NCBI GenBank assembly: GCA_018114805.1
Contig: CP073042.1
Span: forward strand, 3,596,001 to 3,660,000
From: Candidatus Streptomyces philanthi
GTDB taxonomy: Bacteria; Actinomycetota; Actinomycetes; Streptomycetales; Streptomycetaceae
Direction of reading: 5' to 3'
DNA length: 64,000 nt
A model generated the notes under the pieces. The model had not been told where the DNA came from. It worked only from the letters and a program-made list of their open reading frames with translations, and searched no databases. Each line of letters opens with the position of its first letter. The stretch's first letter is position 1. Below are positions 46,471-55,872 of the stretch, one piece after another. The position numbers and the translations under genes are program-made.

Positions 46471-48362
46471 ATGTCTGCAAGGCAAGACGGTGAAGAGTCC
46501 AAAGTGGTTGCCACCAGGCTGCGACGGGTGGCTCGGGTCCCTCGGCCCGAGGCCATCCCCTCCGTGATCGGCACCGCCAGCGCACTGATCGGCCTGCTCG
46601 ACATCGCCGCGGGCGTCTTCCCACGCTTCCGCCACAGCAGGCTGCACGCGGTGGCGGAGATCCTGCCCGGCGCGGTGAGCCCGCTGGCCGCCGCCGCCTC
46701 GATCGTGGTGGGCGTGCTGCTCCTCATGCTCGCCCAGGGCCTCAAGCGGCGCAAACACCGGGCCTGGATCGCGGCGGCCGGCCTGCTGCCGGCGTGCGCG
46801 GCGGCCCAGCTCGTCTACCGGCACTCCGTCGCCGGCGCGGTGCTCTCCCTGGTGCTGCTGGCGGTGCTGGTACGGCACCGGGGCGAGTTCGCCGCGCTGC
46901 CCGACCCGCGCACCCGGTGGAAGGCGCTGGCCAACCTCGTCGTCCTCGGCGGGGCGAGCCTCGTGCTCTGGCTGGTCATCGTCGGCTCGCACCCGGGCAA
47001 GGTCATCGGCTCGCCGTCGTTCGCGGACCGGTGCCAGCACGTGCTGTGGGGCCTCTTCGGCTTCGAGGGCCCGGTGCGTTACACGGGCGACGTCAGCTAC
47101 ACGGTCGGCTACTCGCTGGGCGCCCTCGGCCTGCTGACCGTGGTGACCACCGCGTACCTGGCCTTCCGCCCGAGCAGCCGGCCGCCCGGCTGACCGCCGA
47201 GGACGAGGAACGGCTTCGGGAGCTGCTGGCCCGGCACGGCGGCAGGGACTCGCTGGGCCACTTCGCGCTCCGCCGCGACAAGGCCGTGGTCTTCTCGCCC
47301 ACCGGCAAGGCCGCCCTCTGCTACCGGGTGGTGTCCGGCGTGATGCTTGCCAGCGGCGACCCGGTCGGCGACGTGGAGGCGTGGCCGGGCGCCATCGAGC
47401 GCTTCATGGCCGAGGCCAGGGCGCACTCGTGGACGCCCGCGGTGATGGGGTGCAGCCAGACCGGCGGCCAGGTGTGGACCCGCGAGTCGGGCCTGGACGC
47501 GCTGGAGCTGTGCGACGAGGCCATCGTGGACGTGGCCGACTTCACGCTGAGCGGGCGCTCGGTGCGCAACGTGCGGCAGATGGTCGGGCGCATCCAGCGC
47601 AACGGTTACGAGACCCGGGTGCGGCGGGTGCGCGACCTCGGCCCCGGCGAGCTGGAGAGCGTCCAGCATGCGGCGGCCGACTGGCGCGGCACCGACACCG
47701 AGCGCGGCTTCTCCATGGCGCTCGGCCGGATCGGCGACCCCGCCGACGGCGACGTGGTGATCGCCACGGCGCACCGGCGCGACACGGACGCCGAGGGCGC
47801 GGGCGCCGGCCCGCACGGGGACCTGAAGGCCGTGCTGAACTTCGTGCCGTGGGGCCGCAACGGCATGTCCCTTGAGCTGATGCGCCGCGACCGGTCCGCC
47901 GACCCGGGCATGAACGAACTGCTCATTGTGGCCTCCCTGCAGGCCGCGCTGGAGCTGGGGGTGCAGCGGGTCTCGCTCAACTTCGCGATGTTCCGCTCGG
48001 CGCTGGCGCGCGGCGAGAAGCTGGGCGCCGGGCCGGTGTTGCGTGGCTGGTGCGGACTGTTGCTGTTCCTGTCGCGCTGGTTCCAGATCGAGTCGCTGTA
48101 CAAGTTCAACGCGAAGTTTCAGCCGCGCTGGGAGCCACGTTTCGTGGTCTTTCGCAACACCCGTGACCTGCCGCGCATCGGCCTCGCGGCGATGCAGGCC
48201 GAAGGCTTCGTCTCGCTGTCGCTGCCGCGCCCCAGGTGGTGGCGGCGCGGTTCCGGTTCGGCCCCCGGCGGCGGTTCGTCCGCGAGGGCCGGTCGCGCCG
48301 GCGCGACCGACGGGCGGGGCCTGCCCGTGGGCGCCGGCGCCTCGCAGGCGAGTCCGGGCTAG
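46471..48362 (+). pseudogene. Membrane lysyltransferase-like protein (MprF/LysX type, DUF2156), frameshifted
   Basis: The N-terminal part has about six membrane helices (ALIGLLDIAAGVFP, VVGVLLLMLAQGL, LVVLGGASLVLWLVIVG). At about 47185 the frame slips; the second part is a DUF2156 aminoacyl-transfer domain. It contains ALRRDKAVVFSPTGKAALCYRVVSGVMLASGDPVGD, NGYETRVRRV and GRNGMSLELMRRDRSADPGMNELLI, then NFAMFRSALARGEKLG and PRWEPRFVVFRNTRDLP. Such proteins attach lysine to phosphatidylglycerol and protect against cationic peptides. Start ATG 46471. As written the two halves are separate. Confidence 0.85.
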
Positions 48363-48410
48363 CGGGCGCCGGCCGCGGGCCCGGTGGGAGGGGCCGCCTA
48401 GGCTGGAGTC

Positions 48411-49412
48411 ATGAGTACGTTGCGTGATGGCGGTGGGCGGCTGGGTCTCGGCGGACTGGTCGGGCTGCCCGAGTGGGACCGGTGCGCCGTGATGGGCGTG
48501 GTGAACGTGACGCCGGACTCCTTCTCGGACGGCGGCCAGTGGTTCGACACCGAGCTGGCCGTCAAGCACGGTCTCGACCTGGTGGCCAGCGGGGCCGACC
48601 TGGTGGACGTGGGCGGCGAGTCCACCCGCCCGGGCGCGGCGCGCGTCGACGAGGCGGAGGAGCTGCGGCGGGTGGTGCCCGTCGTGCGGGAGCTGGCCGG
48701 CGCCGGTGCCGTCGTCAGCGTGGACACCATGCGCGCCTCGGTCGCCGAACTCGCCGTGCAGGCCGGCGCCGCGCTGGTCAACGACGTGAGCGGCGGCGCG
48801 GCCGACCCGGCGATGGTGCCGATGGTCGCCGCGGCCGGGGTGCCGTTCGTCGTCATGCACTGGCGCGGCCAGTCCATCGACATGAATAACCGGGCCGTTT
48901 ACGGGGACGTGGTCGGCGAGGTCGTCGCCGAACTGGAGGAGAGCCTGGAGCGCGCGGTGGCCGGCGGCATCGAGCCCGACCGCGTCGTCCTGGACCCGGG
49001 GCTCGGCTTCGCGAAGCAGGCCGACCACGACCTGGCGCTGGTGGCCAACCTGGGCCGGCTGCGCCAGCTCGGGCGACCGCTGTTGGTGGCGGCCTCGCGC
49101 AAGCGGTTCCTCGGCCGGGTGCTGGCCTGCGGCGCCGGCAGCCCGCCGCCCGCGCGCGAGCGGGACGCGGCGACGGCCGCGGTCTCGGCCATCGCCGCCC
49201 GCCAGGGCGCCTGGGCGGTGCGGGTGCACGAGGTGCGGGCCAGCGCGGACGCGGTGCGGGTCGCGCTGGCGATCGAGAGCGCGACGCGCGGCGCGGGAGC
49301 GGCCGGGGGCGCGGGGCACGGAACGGAGACGGAGCGGGCAGGGGCAGACGGAACGTGCGAGGCGAGCGGGGCAGGTGGGGTCGGCGTGGCCAACGCAGAG
49401 GGAGCGGTGTGA
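48411..49412 (+). CDS. folP: Dihydropteroate synthase
   Basis: 333 residues; joins pABA to the pterin diphosphate and is the sulfonamide target. VMGVVNVTPDSFSDGG, DLVDVGGESTRPGA, VVSVDTMRASVAE, LVNDVSGG, LDPGLGFAKQADHDLAL and AASRKRFLGRVL are all intact. The last ~40 residues are Gly/Ala-rich and unconserved. The stop overlaps the next start (GTGA). First gene of the folP-NTF2-folB-folK-DUF3180 group. Confidence 0.96.
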   Translation: MSTLRDGGGRLGLGGLVGLPEWDRCAVMGVVNVTPDSFSDGGQWFDTELAVKHGLDLVASGADLVDVGGESTRPGAARVDEAEELRRVVPVVRELAGAGAVVSVDTMRASVAELAVQAGAALVNDVSGGAADPAMVPMVAAAGVPFVVMHWRGQSIDMNNRAVYGDVVGEVVAELEESLERAVAGGIEPDRVVLDPGLGFAKQADHDLALVANLGRLRQLGRPLLVAASRKRFLGRVLACGAGSPPPARERDAATAAVSAIAARQGAWAVRVHEVRASADAVRVALAIESATRGAGAAGGAGHGTETERAGADGTCEASGAGGVGVANAEGAV

Positions 49413-49894
49413 CTTCCCGTACGGACAACGAACTGGTGGAACGCGCGAACACCGCCCTCTACGAGGCGATGGAGCGCGGTGACGCGGCGGCGCTCGGCGC
49501 GATGTGGCTGGACAGCGACGTGAGTTGCGTCCACCCGGGGTGGCCGGTGCTGCGTGGGCGGAGCGAGGTGCTCCGCTCGTACGCGCTGATCATGGCGAAC
49601 ACGGAGTACATCCAGTTCTTCCTGACCGACGTCGAGGTGTCCGTGCTCGGCGACACCGCGCTGGTCACCTGTACGGAGAACATCCTCAGCGGCGGCCCGG
49701 CCGAGGAGGAGGGCACGCTCGGCCCGCTGGTGGGGCAACTCGTTGTGGCGACGAACGTCTTCCGGCGCAGCGGGGACGACTGGAAGGTCTGGTCCCACCA
49801 CGGCTCACCGGTGCTGGCCGAGCGGGACGACGAGGACCCCGACACGCCCCCCGACGACGGCATCGGCGGCAGCCCGGCGGGCCTCGGCGGCTGA
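49409..49894 (+). CDS. NTF2-like/SnoaL-fold protein
   Basis: 161 residues: NTALYEAMERGDAAALGAMWLDSDVSCVHPGWPVLRGRSEVLRSYALIM in pieces, VEVSVLGDTALVTCTENIL, and VVATNVFRRSGDDWKVWSHHGSPV. A cone-shaped NTF2-fold domain of unknown function conserved between folP and folB in streptomycetes. GTG 49409 overlaps the folP stop by four bases. No obvious catalytic residues can be assigned. Intact. Confidence 0.88.
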   Translation: MTSRTDNELVERANTALYEAMERGDAAALGAMWLDSDVSCVHPGWPVLRGRSEVLRSYALIMANTEYIQFFLTDVEVSVLGDTALVTCTENILSGGPAEEEGTLGPLVGQLVVATNVFRRSGDDWKVWSHHGSPVLAERDDEDPDTPPDDGIGGSPAGLGG

Positions 49895-50422
49895 GCCGGC
49901 TACCTGGCGGCGCGGCCCGGCCCCTCGGGGGTCCGGGCCGCGCCGCGTGCTGGCCGGGGCGCCGCCGTGGGCGGTCCGGGCGGCCATAGCGACGGGGGCG
50001 CGGCGGGCCCCGTACGCCTCCCGTACCCCTGGCTCACGCGTCGCGTACGCCCGCCGGACGCGCGTCGGACCCACCCTGGACGCCAACCGGACCCGGCCTC
50101 GGAGGGCCCGGCGCGCGGTAGTGCCGGGCGGGCCGGGATGCCGACAGAGCGTCGGCGCGGGGCGCGTCAGCGCGGCGTGCTGGGCCGCTCGTTCGAGCTG
50201 CGTTACGGGAGGGTAGGGAGTGGGGCACGGGAGACGGGTCAGCGTGCTGGCAATGGGCGCTTAGCAGTTGGACGGCGTGCTGTCCATAGCCCCCGAGGGC
50301 GGGCGCTGTCGGCGCTCGCAGGTAGATTCGATAACGGGGGTGTGACAGCCCCAGGCAGCCAGGGTGGCGCGCCGGCCGTGGTCGGTGCCCGTCCGCACCG
50401 ACTACCAGCAGGAGTGATTCGT
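49895..50422 (+). other. 528-bp spacer before folB
   Basis: No conserved coding sequence. A TAGATTCGATAAC stretch (about 50322-50334) is locally AT-rich and may belong to a folB promoter. GGAG at 50411-50414 is the folB ribosome site. The spacer interrupts an otherwise tight fol group. Confidence 0.45.
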
Positions 50423-50782
50423 GTGGATCGTGTCGCGCTGCGCGGCCTGACGGCCCGTGGGCACCACGGCGTGTTCCCCGAGGAGCGCGCGAAGGGCCAG
50501 ACCTTCGTCGTGGACCTGGTGCTCGGCCTGGACACGCGTCCGGCGGCGGCCGACGACGACCTCACGAAGACCGTGCACTACGGGGTCGTGGCCGAAGAGG
50601 TCGTGGCCGTGGTGGCGGGGGAGCCGGTGGACCTGATCGAGACGCTCGCCGAGCGGATCGCCCAGAACTGTCTGGAGCACGCGACGGTGCGCGAGGTGGA
50701 GGTCGTCGTGCACAAGCCGGAAGCCCCGATTACCGTCCCCTTTGACGACGTGACCATTACCATCACGCGGAGCCGAGTATGA
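50423..50782 (+). CDS. folB: Dihydroneopterin aldolase
   Basis: 119 residues: RVALRGLTARGHHGVFPEERAKGQTFVVDLVLGLD, with the active-site Glu in the HHGVFPEE motif, then TVHYGVVAEEV, LIETLAERIAQNCLE and VEVVVHKPEAPI with the conserved Lys. It cleaves dihydroneopterin to the hydroxymethyl-dihydropterin used by FolK. GTG 50423 was chosen; another GTG lies two bases upstream out of frame. The stop overlaps folK (ATGA). Confidence 0.95.
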   Translation: MDRVALRGLTARGHHGVFPEERAKGQTFVVDLVLGLDTRPAAADDDLTKTVHYGVVAEEVVAVVAGEPVDLIETLAERIAQNCLEHATVREVEVVVHKPEAPITVPFDDVTITITRSRV

Positions 50783-51372
50783 GCAGCAGCGACCCGACCG
50801 TGCAGCCCGTCCCCTCCGCCGTGGTGGAACAGGTGGACGCCGCCGACGTGACCCTGTCCAACCCGAAGTGGGCGGTGATCTCGCTCGGCAGCAACCTGGG
50901 CAACCGCCTGGAGACCCTGCAGGGCGCGGTCGACGCCCTGGAAGACACACCCGGCCTGCGCGTCAAGGCGGTGTCGCCGGTCTACGAGACCGAGCCGTGG
51001 GGCGTGGAGTCGGGGTCGCAGCCCACGTACTTCAACGCCGTCGTGCTGATCAAGACCACCCTGCCCCCGACCTCGCTGCTCGATCGCGGCCAGGCCCTCG
51101 AGGAGGCGTTCGAGCGGGTGCGGGACGAGCGCTGGGGACCGCGCACACTGGACGTGGACATCGTGACCTACCAGGACGTCGTCTCCGACGACCCGGTGCT
51201 CACCCTTCCGCACCCGCGCTGCCACGAGCGTGCCTTCGTTCTCGTACCGTGGCACGACGTGGAGCCGGAGGCGGTCGTACCGGGGCGTGGACCGGTCGCC
51301 GAACTGCTGACGAGGGTGGACCGTGGCGGTGTGGTGCCGCGCGTCGACCTGGAACTGCGGCTGCCTGAGTAG
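50779..51372 (+). CDS. folK: HPPK, 2-amino-4-hydroxy-6-hydroxymethyldihydropteridine diphosphokinase
   Basis: 197 residues. AVISLGSNLGNRLETLQGAVDAL, VKAVSPVYETEPWG, YFNAVVLIKTTLPP, RWGPRTLDVDIVTYQDV (metal-binding Asp pair) and LPHPRCHERAFVLVPW are intact. Transfers pyrophosphate from ATP to the pterin. The stop codon lies inside the first unit of a 20-bp tandem duplication. Confidence 0.96.
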   Translation: MSSSDPTVQPVPSAVVEQVDAADVTLSNPKWAVISLGSNLGNRLETLQGAVDALEDTPGLRVKAVSPVYETEPWGVESGSQPTYFNAVVLIKTTLPPTSLLDRGQALEEAFERVRDERWGPRTLDVDIVTYQDVVSDDPVLTLPHPRCHERAFVLVPWHDVEPEAVVPGRGPVAELLTRVDRGGVVPRVDLELRLPE

Positions 51373-51405
51373 GCGTTGAGGTAGCTGAGTAGGCGTTGAG
51401 GTAGC
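51366..51405 (+). repeat. Perfect 20-bp tandem duplication at the end of folK
   Basis: TGAGTAGGCGTTGAGGTAGC occurs twice in tandem, covering the folK stop and its downstream spacer. It is harmless to the gene because it begins in the last codons. Confidence 0.95.
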
Positions 51406-51454
51406 TGGTGCCGCGCGCGGTTGGCGGCGCCTGCGGAAGGGCGGTAGAGCGACG

Positions 51455-51961
51455 ATGAGGGGCGACCACTCGGTGAAGCAACTTCGGATCGGGGTACTGG
51501 TCGGTCTCTTCCTCGTGGCCGGCGTCCTGTCGTGGGCGGGCGCCCGGCTCTGGGACTGCCTCGGCACCCTGCCGAGCGTGCCGCTGGCGGCCCCCGTCGT
51601 GCTGGCCCTGATCGCCGTGGTGCTGGGCGCGACGGCCCTGTCGATGCGTTCCCGGCTCCAGGCCCAGCGCGAGCGGCGGCCCGGCGCGAAGGGCGTCGAC
51701 CCGCTGGTGGCGGCCCGGGCGGTTGTCTTCGGCCAGGCCAGCGCCCTGGTGGCGGCGCTGGCCTCGGGGATGTACGGCGGCATCGGCCTGTTCCTGCTGC
51801 TCAACGAGCTCGACGTGCCGGCCCGCCGCGACCAGGCGATCTACGCCGCCGCCTCGGTGGTGGCCGGGGCGGCCGTGGTCGCGGTGGCGTTCTTCCTGGA
51901 GCGCGTGCTGAAGCTCCCCGAGGACGACGTCACCGACCCGCGCGGCGCGGCCCGCGCCTGA
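51455..51961 (+). CDS. DUF3180 membrane protein
   Basis: 168 residues with four membrane segments: IGVLVGLFLVAGVLSWAGARLW, APVVLALIAVVLGATAL, a short helix around VFGQASALVAALASGMYGGIGLFLLL, and AIYAAASVVAGAAVVAVAFFLERV. Conserved after folK in streptomycetes; function unknown. ATG 51455 is used, but GTG 51473 (VKQLRIG) fits homologues about equally. Intact. Confidence 0.88.
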   Translation: MRGDHSVKQLRIGVLVGLFLVAGVLSWAGARLWDCLGTLPSVPLAAPVVLALIAVVLGATALSMRSRLQAQRERRPGAKGVDPLVAARAVVFGQASALVAALASGMYGGIGLFLLLNELDVPARRDQAIYAAASVVAGAAVVAVAFFLERVLKLPEDDVTDPRGAARA

Positions 51962-51998
51962 CGCCCGCGGCCCCGCCGACCGTGCCTCCGCCCCACTC

Positions 51999-52024
51999 GC
52001 GGCCCCCGCCCGGGCGGGGGCCGC
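51999..52024. terminator. Bidirectional terminator between DUF3180 and opuCA
   Basis: GCGGCCCCCGCC (51999-52010) and its perfect complement (52013-52024) with a 2-base centre form a 12-bp stem between convergent genes. Confidence 0.7.
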
Positions 52025-52144
52025 CCAGGCCGGAGCCACGCCCGCGCGGACCGGAGCCCGGCCCGCGCGGGTGCCGTACGCCCCGCTCACCGGGCCCACC
52101 GGAGGCACGACTGGCCCGGCGGACTCACCGGGCCCGGCAGGGCG

Positions 52145-53303
52145 CTACGCGTCGGCGACCGTCTGGAGTTCGACGTCCGAGCGCGGGATGTCCTGGGCGC
52201 CCGCGTCGATGGAGCGGCGCAGGGCCTCGTGCAGCTTGGCCGGGGTGAGGACGCCGAGGAAGCGGTCGCCGTCCAGGACCGCGATCCAGCCCGCGTCGTG
52301 CTGGAGCATGGTGCTGAACGCCCGCTTGAGCGAGGAGCCCACCGGAAGCCACGCCTCCATGAGGCGGGCGTCCTCCCCCACTGTCCCGCCGCCGGCCGCG
52401 TCCGCCGCGTCCGCCGCGATCCAGCCGTGCAGCTTGTCCTGGTCGTCCAGGGCGACCGCCCACCGCGCGCCCTCGGCCGCGAGCCGGGCCGCGGCCTTCG
52501 GCAGCGGGTCCGTCAGGTGCACGACCGGCGGCTGCTCCAGGTCGCCCGGCTCGATGGGTCACCGTGAGCCGCTTGAGGCCACGGTCGGCGCCGACGAAGT
52601 CGGCCACGTACGGCCTGGCGGGCGAGCCGAGCACCGCGGCCGGGGCGTCGAACTGCTCGATCCTCCCCGCGCCGTAGACCGCGATCCGGTCGCCGAGCCG
52701 CACCGCCTCCTCGATGTCGTGTGTGACGAACAGCACCGTCTTGCGCACCTGCTCCTGGAGCCGCAGGAACTCGTTCTGCAGGTGCTCGCGCACGACCCGG
52801 GTCCACCGCGCCGAAGGGCTCGTCCATCAGCAGCACCGGCGGGTCGGCCGCGAGCACGCGGGCCACGCCGACGCGCTGGCGCTGGCCGCCGGACAACTGG
52901 TCGGGGTACCGGTCGCCGTACACCGACGGGTCGAGGCCGACCAGGTCGAGCAGTTCCGCGGCCCGCTCGCTGGCCCGGCCGCGCTGCCAGCCGAGCAGGT
53001 GCGGCACGGTGGCCGTGTTCTCCAGGACGGTCTTGTGTGGGAAGAGGCCTACCTGCTGGATGACGTAGCCGATCCGGCGCCTGAGCTGGACCGGGTCGAT
53101 CGTCGCGATGTCCTCGCCGTCCAGGAAGATCTGCCCGCTGCACGGCTCGATGAGCCGGTTGACCATCTTCATCGTGGTGGTCTTGCCACACCCGGACGGC
53201 CCGACGAGCGTGACCAGCTCCCCTCCGCGACCTCGAAGGACAGGTCGGTGACCGCGGTGGTGCCATCAGCGTAACGCTTGCTGACGTGCTCGAAGCGGAT
53301 CAT
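52145..53303 (-). pseudogene. opuCA: Glycine betaine/carnitine/choline ABC ATPase (OpuCA type), three frameshifts
   Basis: The ATPase of an osmoprotectant importer, about 386 residues. It starts MIRFEHVSKRYADGTTAV at 53303. It slips near 53220 just before the Walker A, then reads TTMKMVNRLIEP, the Q-loop QQVGLFPHKTVLEN, the signature LSGGQRQRVGVARVLAADPP and Walker B VLLMDEPFGAVDP. It slips near 52800, then reads VREHLQNEFLRLQEQ and VLFVTHDIEEAVRLGDRI. It slips near 52555, then reads a CBS-domain tail sensing ionic strength (DAGWIAVLDGDRFLGVLTPAKLHEAL). It is divergent from the permease genes. Confidence 0.87.
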
Positions 53304-53462
53304 GGGTCCCCATTGTCGCCGTAGTCGTTGAAGAACATATTGCGCTCTCGTGGCGGTCTGGTTCGATTGTCAGTGCCCGGGGTTAGGGTCGCCAGGCATG
53401 GGACCGGCGCGGGCGACGCGCGCGGGGCATGGGACCGGCACGGGCGGGGGAGGTAGGCGGTC

Positions 53463-54196
53463 ATGAGTGCGAAGGGCTGTCTCGCGGCGAACGAGTGGAT
53501 CTGCGGCGAGTACGTGCGCACGCGGAGCCAGGAGCTCACGGACGCGACGGTACAACACGTGTGGATCACCGCCGTCTCGGTGGCCATCGGGCTGCTGGTG
53601 GCGTTCCTGTTGGCGCTGCTCGCCCGCCGCTGGCGGGCTGCGGCCGGCCCCGTCCTCGGCCTCACGACGGTGCTGTACACGGTGTCGTCGCTGGCCATGT
53701 TCGCGCTGCTGATGCCGGTGTTCGGGGTCTCGGCGGCGGCGGTGGTCACCGGGCTCGTGCTGTATTCGCTCACCATCCTGGTGCGCAACATCCTGGCCGG
53801 CCTCGAATCGGTGCCGGCCGACGCGCGCGAGGCGGCCCGCGGCATGGGGTACGGGCAGGGACGGCTGCTCTTCGAGGTGGAGCTGCCGCTCGCGCTGCCC
53901 GCGCTGATGGCGGGCGTGCGGATCGTGACGGTCTCCACCATCTCGCTTACCACGGTCGGCGCAATCGTCGGCTTCGGCGGCCTGGGCAACCTCATCTACG
54001 ACGGCATGGACAGCTTCTTCAAGGCCCAGGTGCTCACGGCGTCCGCCATCTGCGTCGCCCTCGCGATCGTCGCCGACGTGCTGTTGCTCGGCGTGCAGAA
54101 GCTGCTGACGCCCTGGAACCGGGCACGGGCCCGGGAATCCGGCGGCGGGGCCGGCAGCCGGATCGGGACCCGGCGCGCGGCGCGAAGGCGGGCTGA
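53463..54196 (+). pseudogene. opuCB: OpuCB-type permease, 3' frameshift
   Basis: Six membrane segments with the ABC importer EAA loop: SVPADAREAARGMGYGQGRLLFEVELPLALPALMAGVRI. The body is open to LLLGVQKLLTPWNRA. It then reads in frame into the next permease; a one-base slip would restore a stop at 54194-54196 just before the next ATG. The membrane part is probably intact, and only the last residues are affected. Confidence 0.8.
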
Positions 54197-54200
54197 GCAC

Positions 54201-54861
54201 ATGGACGAGATCACCGGCGCCTGGGACTGGCTGACGACCGGCGCGAACTGAGCGGGCACCAGCGGCGTCTGGCACCGCCTCGGCGAGCACCTGTACCTCA
54301 CCCTGGTGTGCCTGGCCATCTCCTGCGCCATCGCGCTGCCCGTCGCGCTCTACCTGGGCCACATCGGCAAGGGCGGCGCGTTCGCCGTCAACATCTCCAA
54401 CGCCGGCCGCGCGGTGCCCACCTTCGCCGTGCTCGTGGTGCTGATGCTGACGCCGCTGGGCAAGCACGGGGACGTGCCGACCATCATCGCCCTGGTGCTG
54501 TTCGCGGTGCCGCCGCTGCTGACCAACGCGTACGTCGGGATGCGCGAGGCCGACCGGCACGTGGTCGAGGCGGCGCGCGGCATAGGCATGTCCGGCTGGC
54601 AGTTGCTGGGCCGGGTCGAGCGCCGCTCGCCTTCCCGCTGATCATGACGGGGCTGCGGACGGCCGCCGTGCAGGTGGTGGCGACCACGACGCTGGCGGCG
54701 CTGCCCGGCGGTGGCGGACTCGGCCGCATCATCACGGCCGGCTTCAACACCTACGACACCGGCCAGGTGGTCGCCGAGCGGCTGTTGAGCCCGCTGCCGG
54801 CGGCGGTCCGCGCGGCCAGGCGGCGCGCGGAGGACCGGGTGGCCCCGGGCGACGGCGGTGA
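54201..54861 (+). pseudogene. OpuCD-type second permease, Trp changed to stop plus frameshift
   Basis: Starts MDEITGAWDWLTTGAN; the next codon, normally Trp in this family, is TGA (54249-54251). Then come HRLGEHLYLTLVCLAISCAIALPVAL, and the EAA loop VEAARGIGMSGWQLLGRVE breaks near 54620 before LPLAFPLIMTGLRTA. The reading ends in LGRIITAGFNTYDTGQVV. A third slip would let it stop at 54859-54861, overlapping the binding-protein start (GTGA). Confidence 0.8.
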
Positions 54862-55808
54862 AGTTCGCCGCGGGCGGCACGGCCGCGATCGTCGCGCTCG
54901 CCGCGGTCGTCATCGGGTACGGCGGCAGGAGCCTGGAGGACTCCTCCGCCAGGGGCGGCGGCAAGGGCACGGTGGTGGTCGGGGCGGCCGGCTTCACCGA
55001 GTTCAAGATCATGGCCGAGCTGTACGCCCAGATACTGGACGACGCCGGCTTCTCCGCCTCGATCCAGCCACTCAAGGACCGCGAGCTGTACGAGCCGGCG
55101 CTGGAGAAGGGCCAGATCGACGTGGTCCCGGAATACGCCGCCACGCTCGCCGAATTCCTCAACGCCAAGGAGAACGGCCCGGACGCGCCGGCGAAGAATC
55201 CCGTCGCGTCGGACGACACGGACAAGACCGTCGCGGCCCTCACGAAGCTCGCCGAACCGCGCGGACTCAAGGTGCTTTCCGCCGGCGACGCCATCGACCA
55301 GAACGCGTTCGCGGTGACCAAGGAGTTCGCCGAGAAGCACGATCTGACCACCCTCTCGGATCTCGGCGCGTCCCATCTCAAGATCAAATTGGCCGCGGGC
55401 GACGAATGCGGTCAGCGCCCGTTCTGCTCACCCGGGCTGAAGAAGACGTACGGCGTCGATGTCACCGACATCGACCCCAAGGGCGTGGGCACGGTGCAGT
55501 CGAAGCAGGCGGTCAAGGACGGCACCGACGACATGCTGCTGACCACGACGACGGACGCCACACTGGAGGACTTCGGGCTCGTTCTGTTGGAGGACGACAA
55601 GGGCCTGCAAAACGCCGACAACGTCCTTCCCGTCGTCAACGCGAAGGACGCCGGCGGGGCCAAGTTGGAAGCCGTACTCGACAAGCTCACCCGGGTTCTG
55701 ACGACCCAGGACCTGGCCGACATGAACCGCGCGGTGGACGCCGAACGGGAGAAGCCCGCGGATGTCGCCAAGGACTACCTGGAGAAGAAGGGATTGCTCG
55801 GCAAGTAA
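54858..55808 (+). CDS. Osmoprotectant ABC substrate-binding protein, lipobox Cys replaced by Tyr
   Basis: 316 residues of an OpuAC/OsmX-type glycine-betaine/choline binding protein: VVVGAAGFTEFKIMAELYAQILDDAGFS, IDVVPEYAATLAEFLN, and QRPFCSPGLKKTYGVD. The N-terminus is a lipoprotein signal (AAIVALAAVVIG), but the expected Cys is Tyr21 (TAC, 54918-54920), so lipid anchoring would fail. The GTG start overlaps the permease stop; a longer natural N-terminus is possible. The mature part is open. Confidence 0.87.
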   Translation: MKFAAGGTAAIVALAAVVIGYGGRSLEDSSARGGGKGTVVVGAAGFTEFKIMAELYAQILDDAGFSASIQPLKDRELYEPALEKGQIDVVPEYAATLAEFLNAKENGPDAPAKNPVASDDTDKTVAALTKLAEPRGLKVLSAGDAIDQNAFAVTKEFAEKHDLTTLSDLGASHLKIKLAAGDECGQRPFCSPGLKKTYGVDVTDIDPKGVGTVQSKQAVKDGTDDMLLTTTTDATLEDFGLVLLEDDKGLQNADNVLPVVNAKDAGGAKLEAVLDKLTRVLTTQDLADMNRAVDAEREKPADVAKDYLEKKGLLGK

Positions 55809-55872
55809 CCGGGAGGGAACAGATCGCGGGGCGGGCAGCGCCGCGCGACGTACGCACGGTAAGTTTCAGGCC

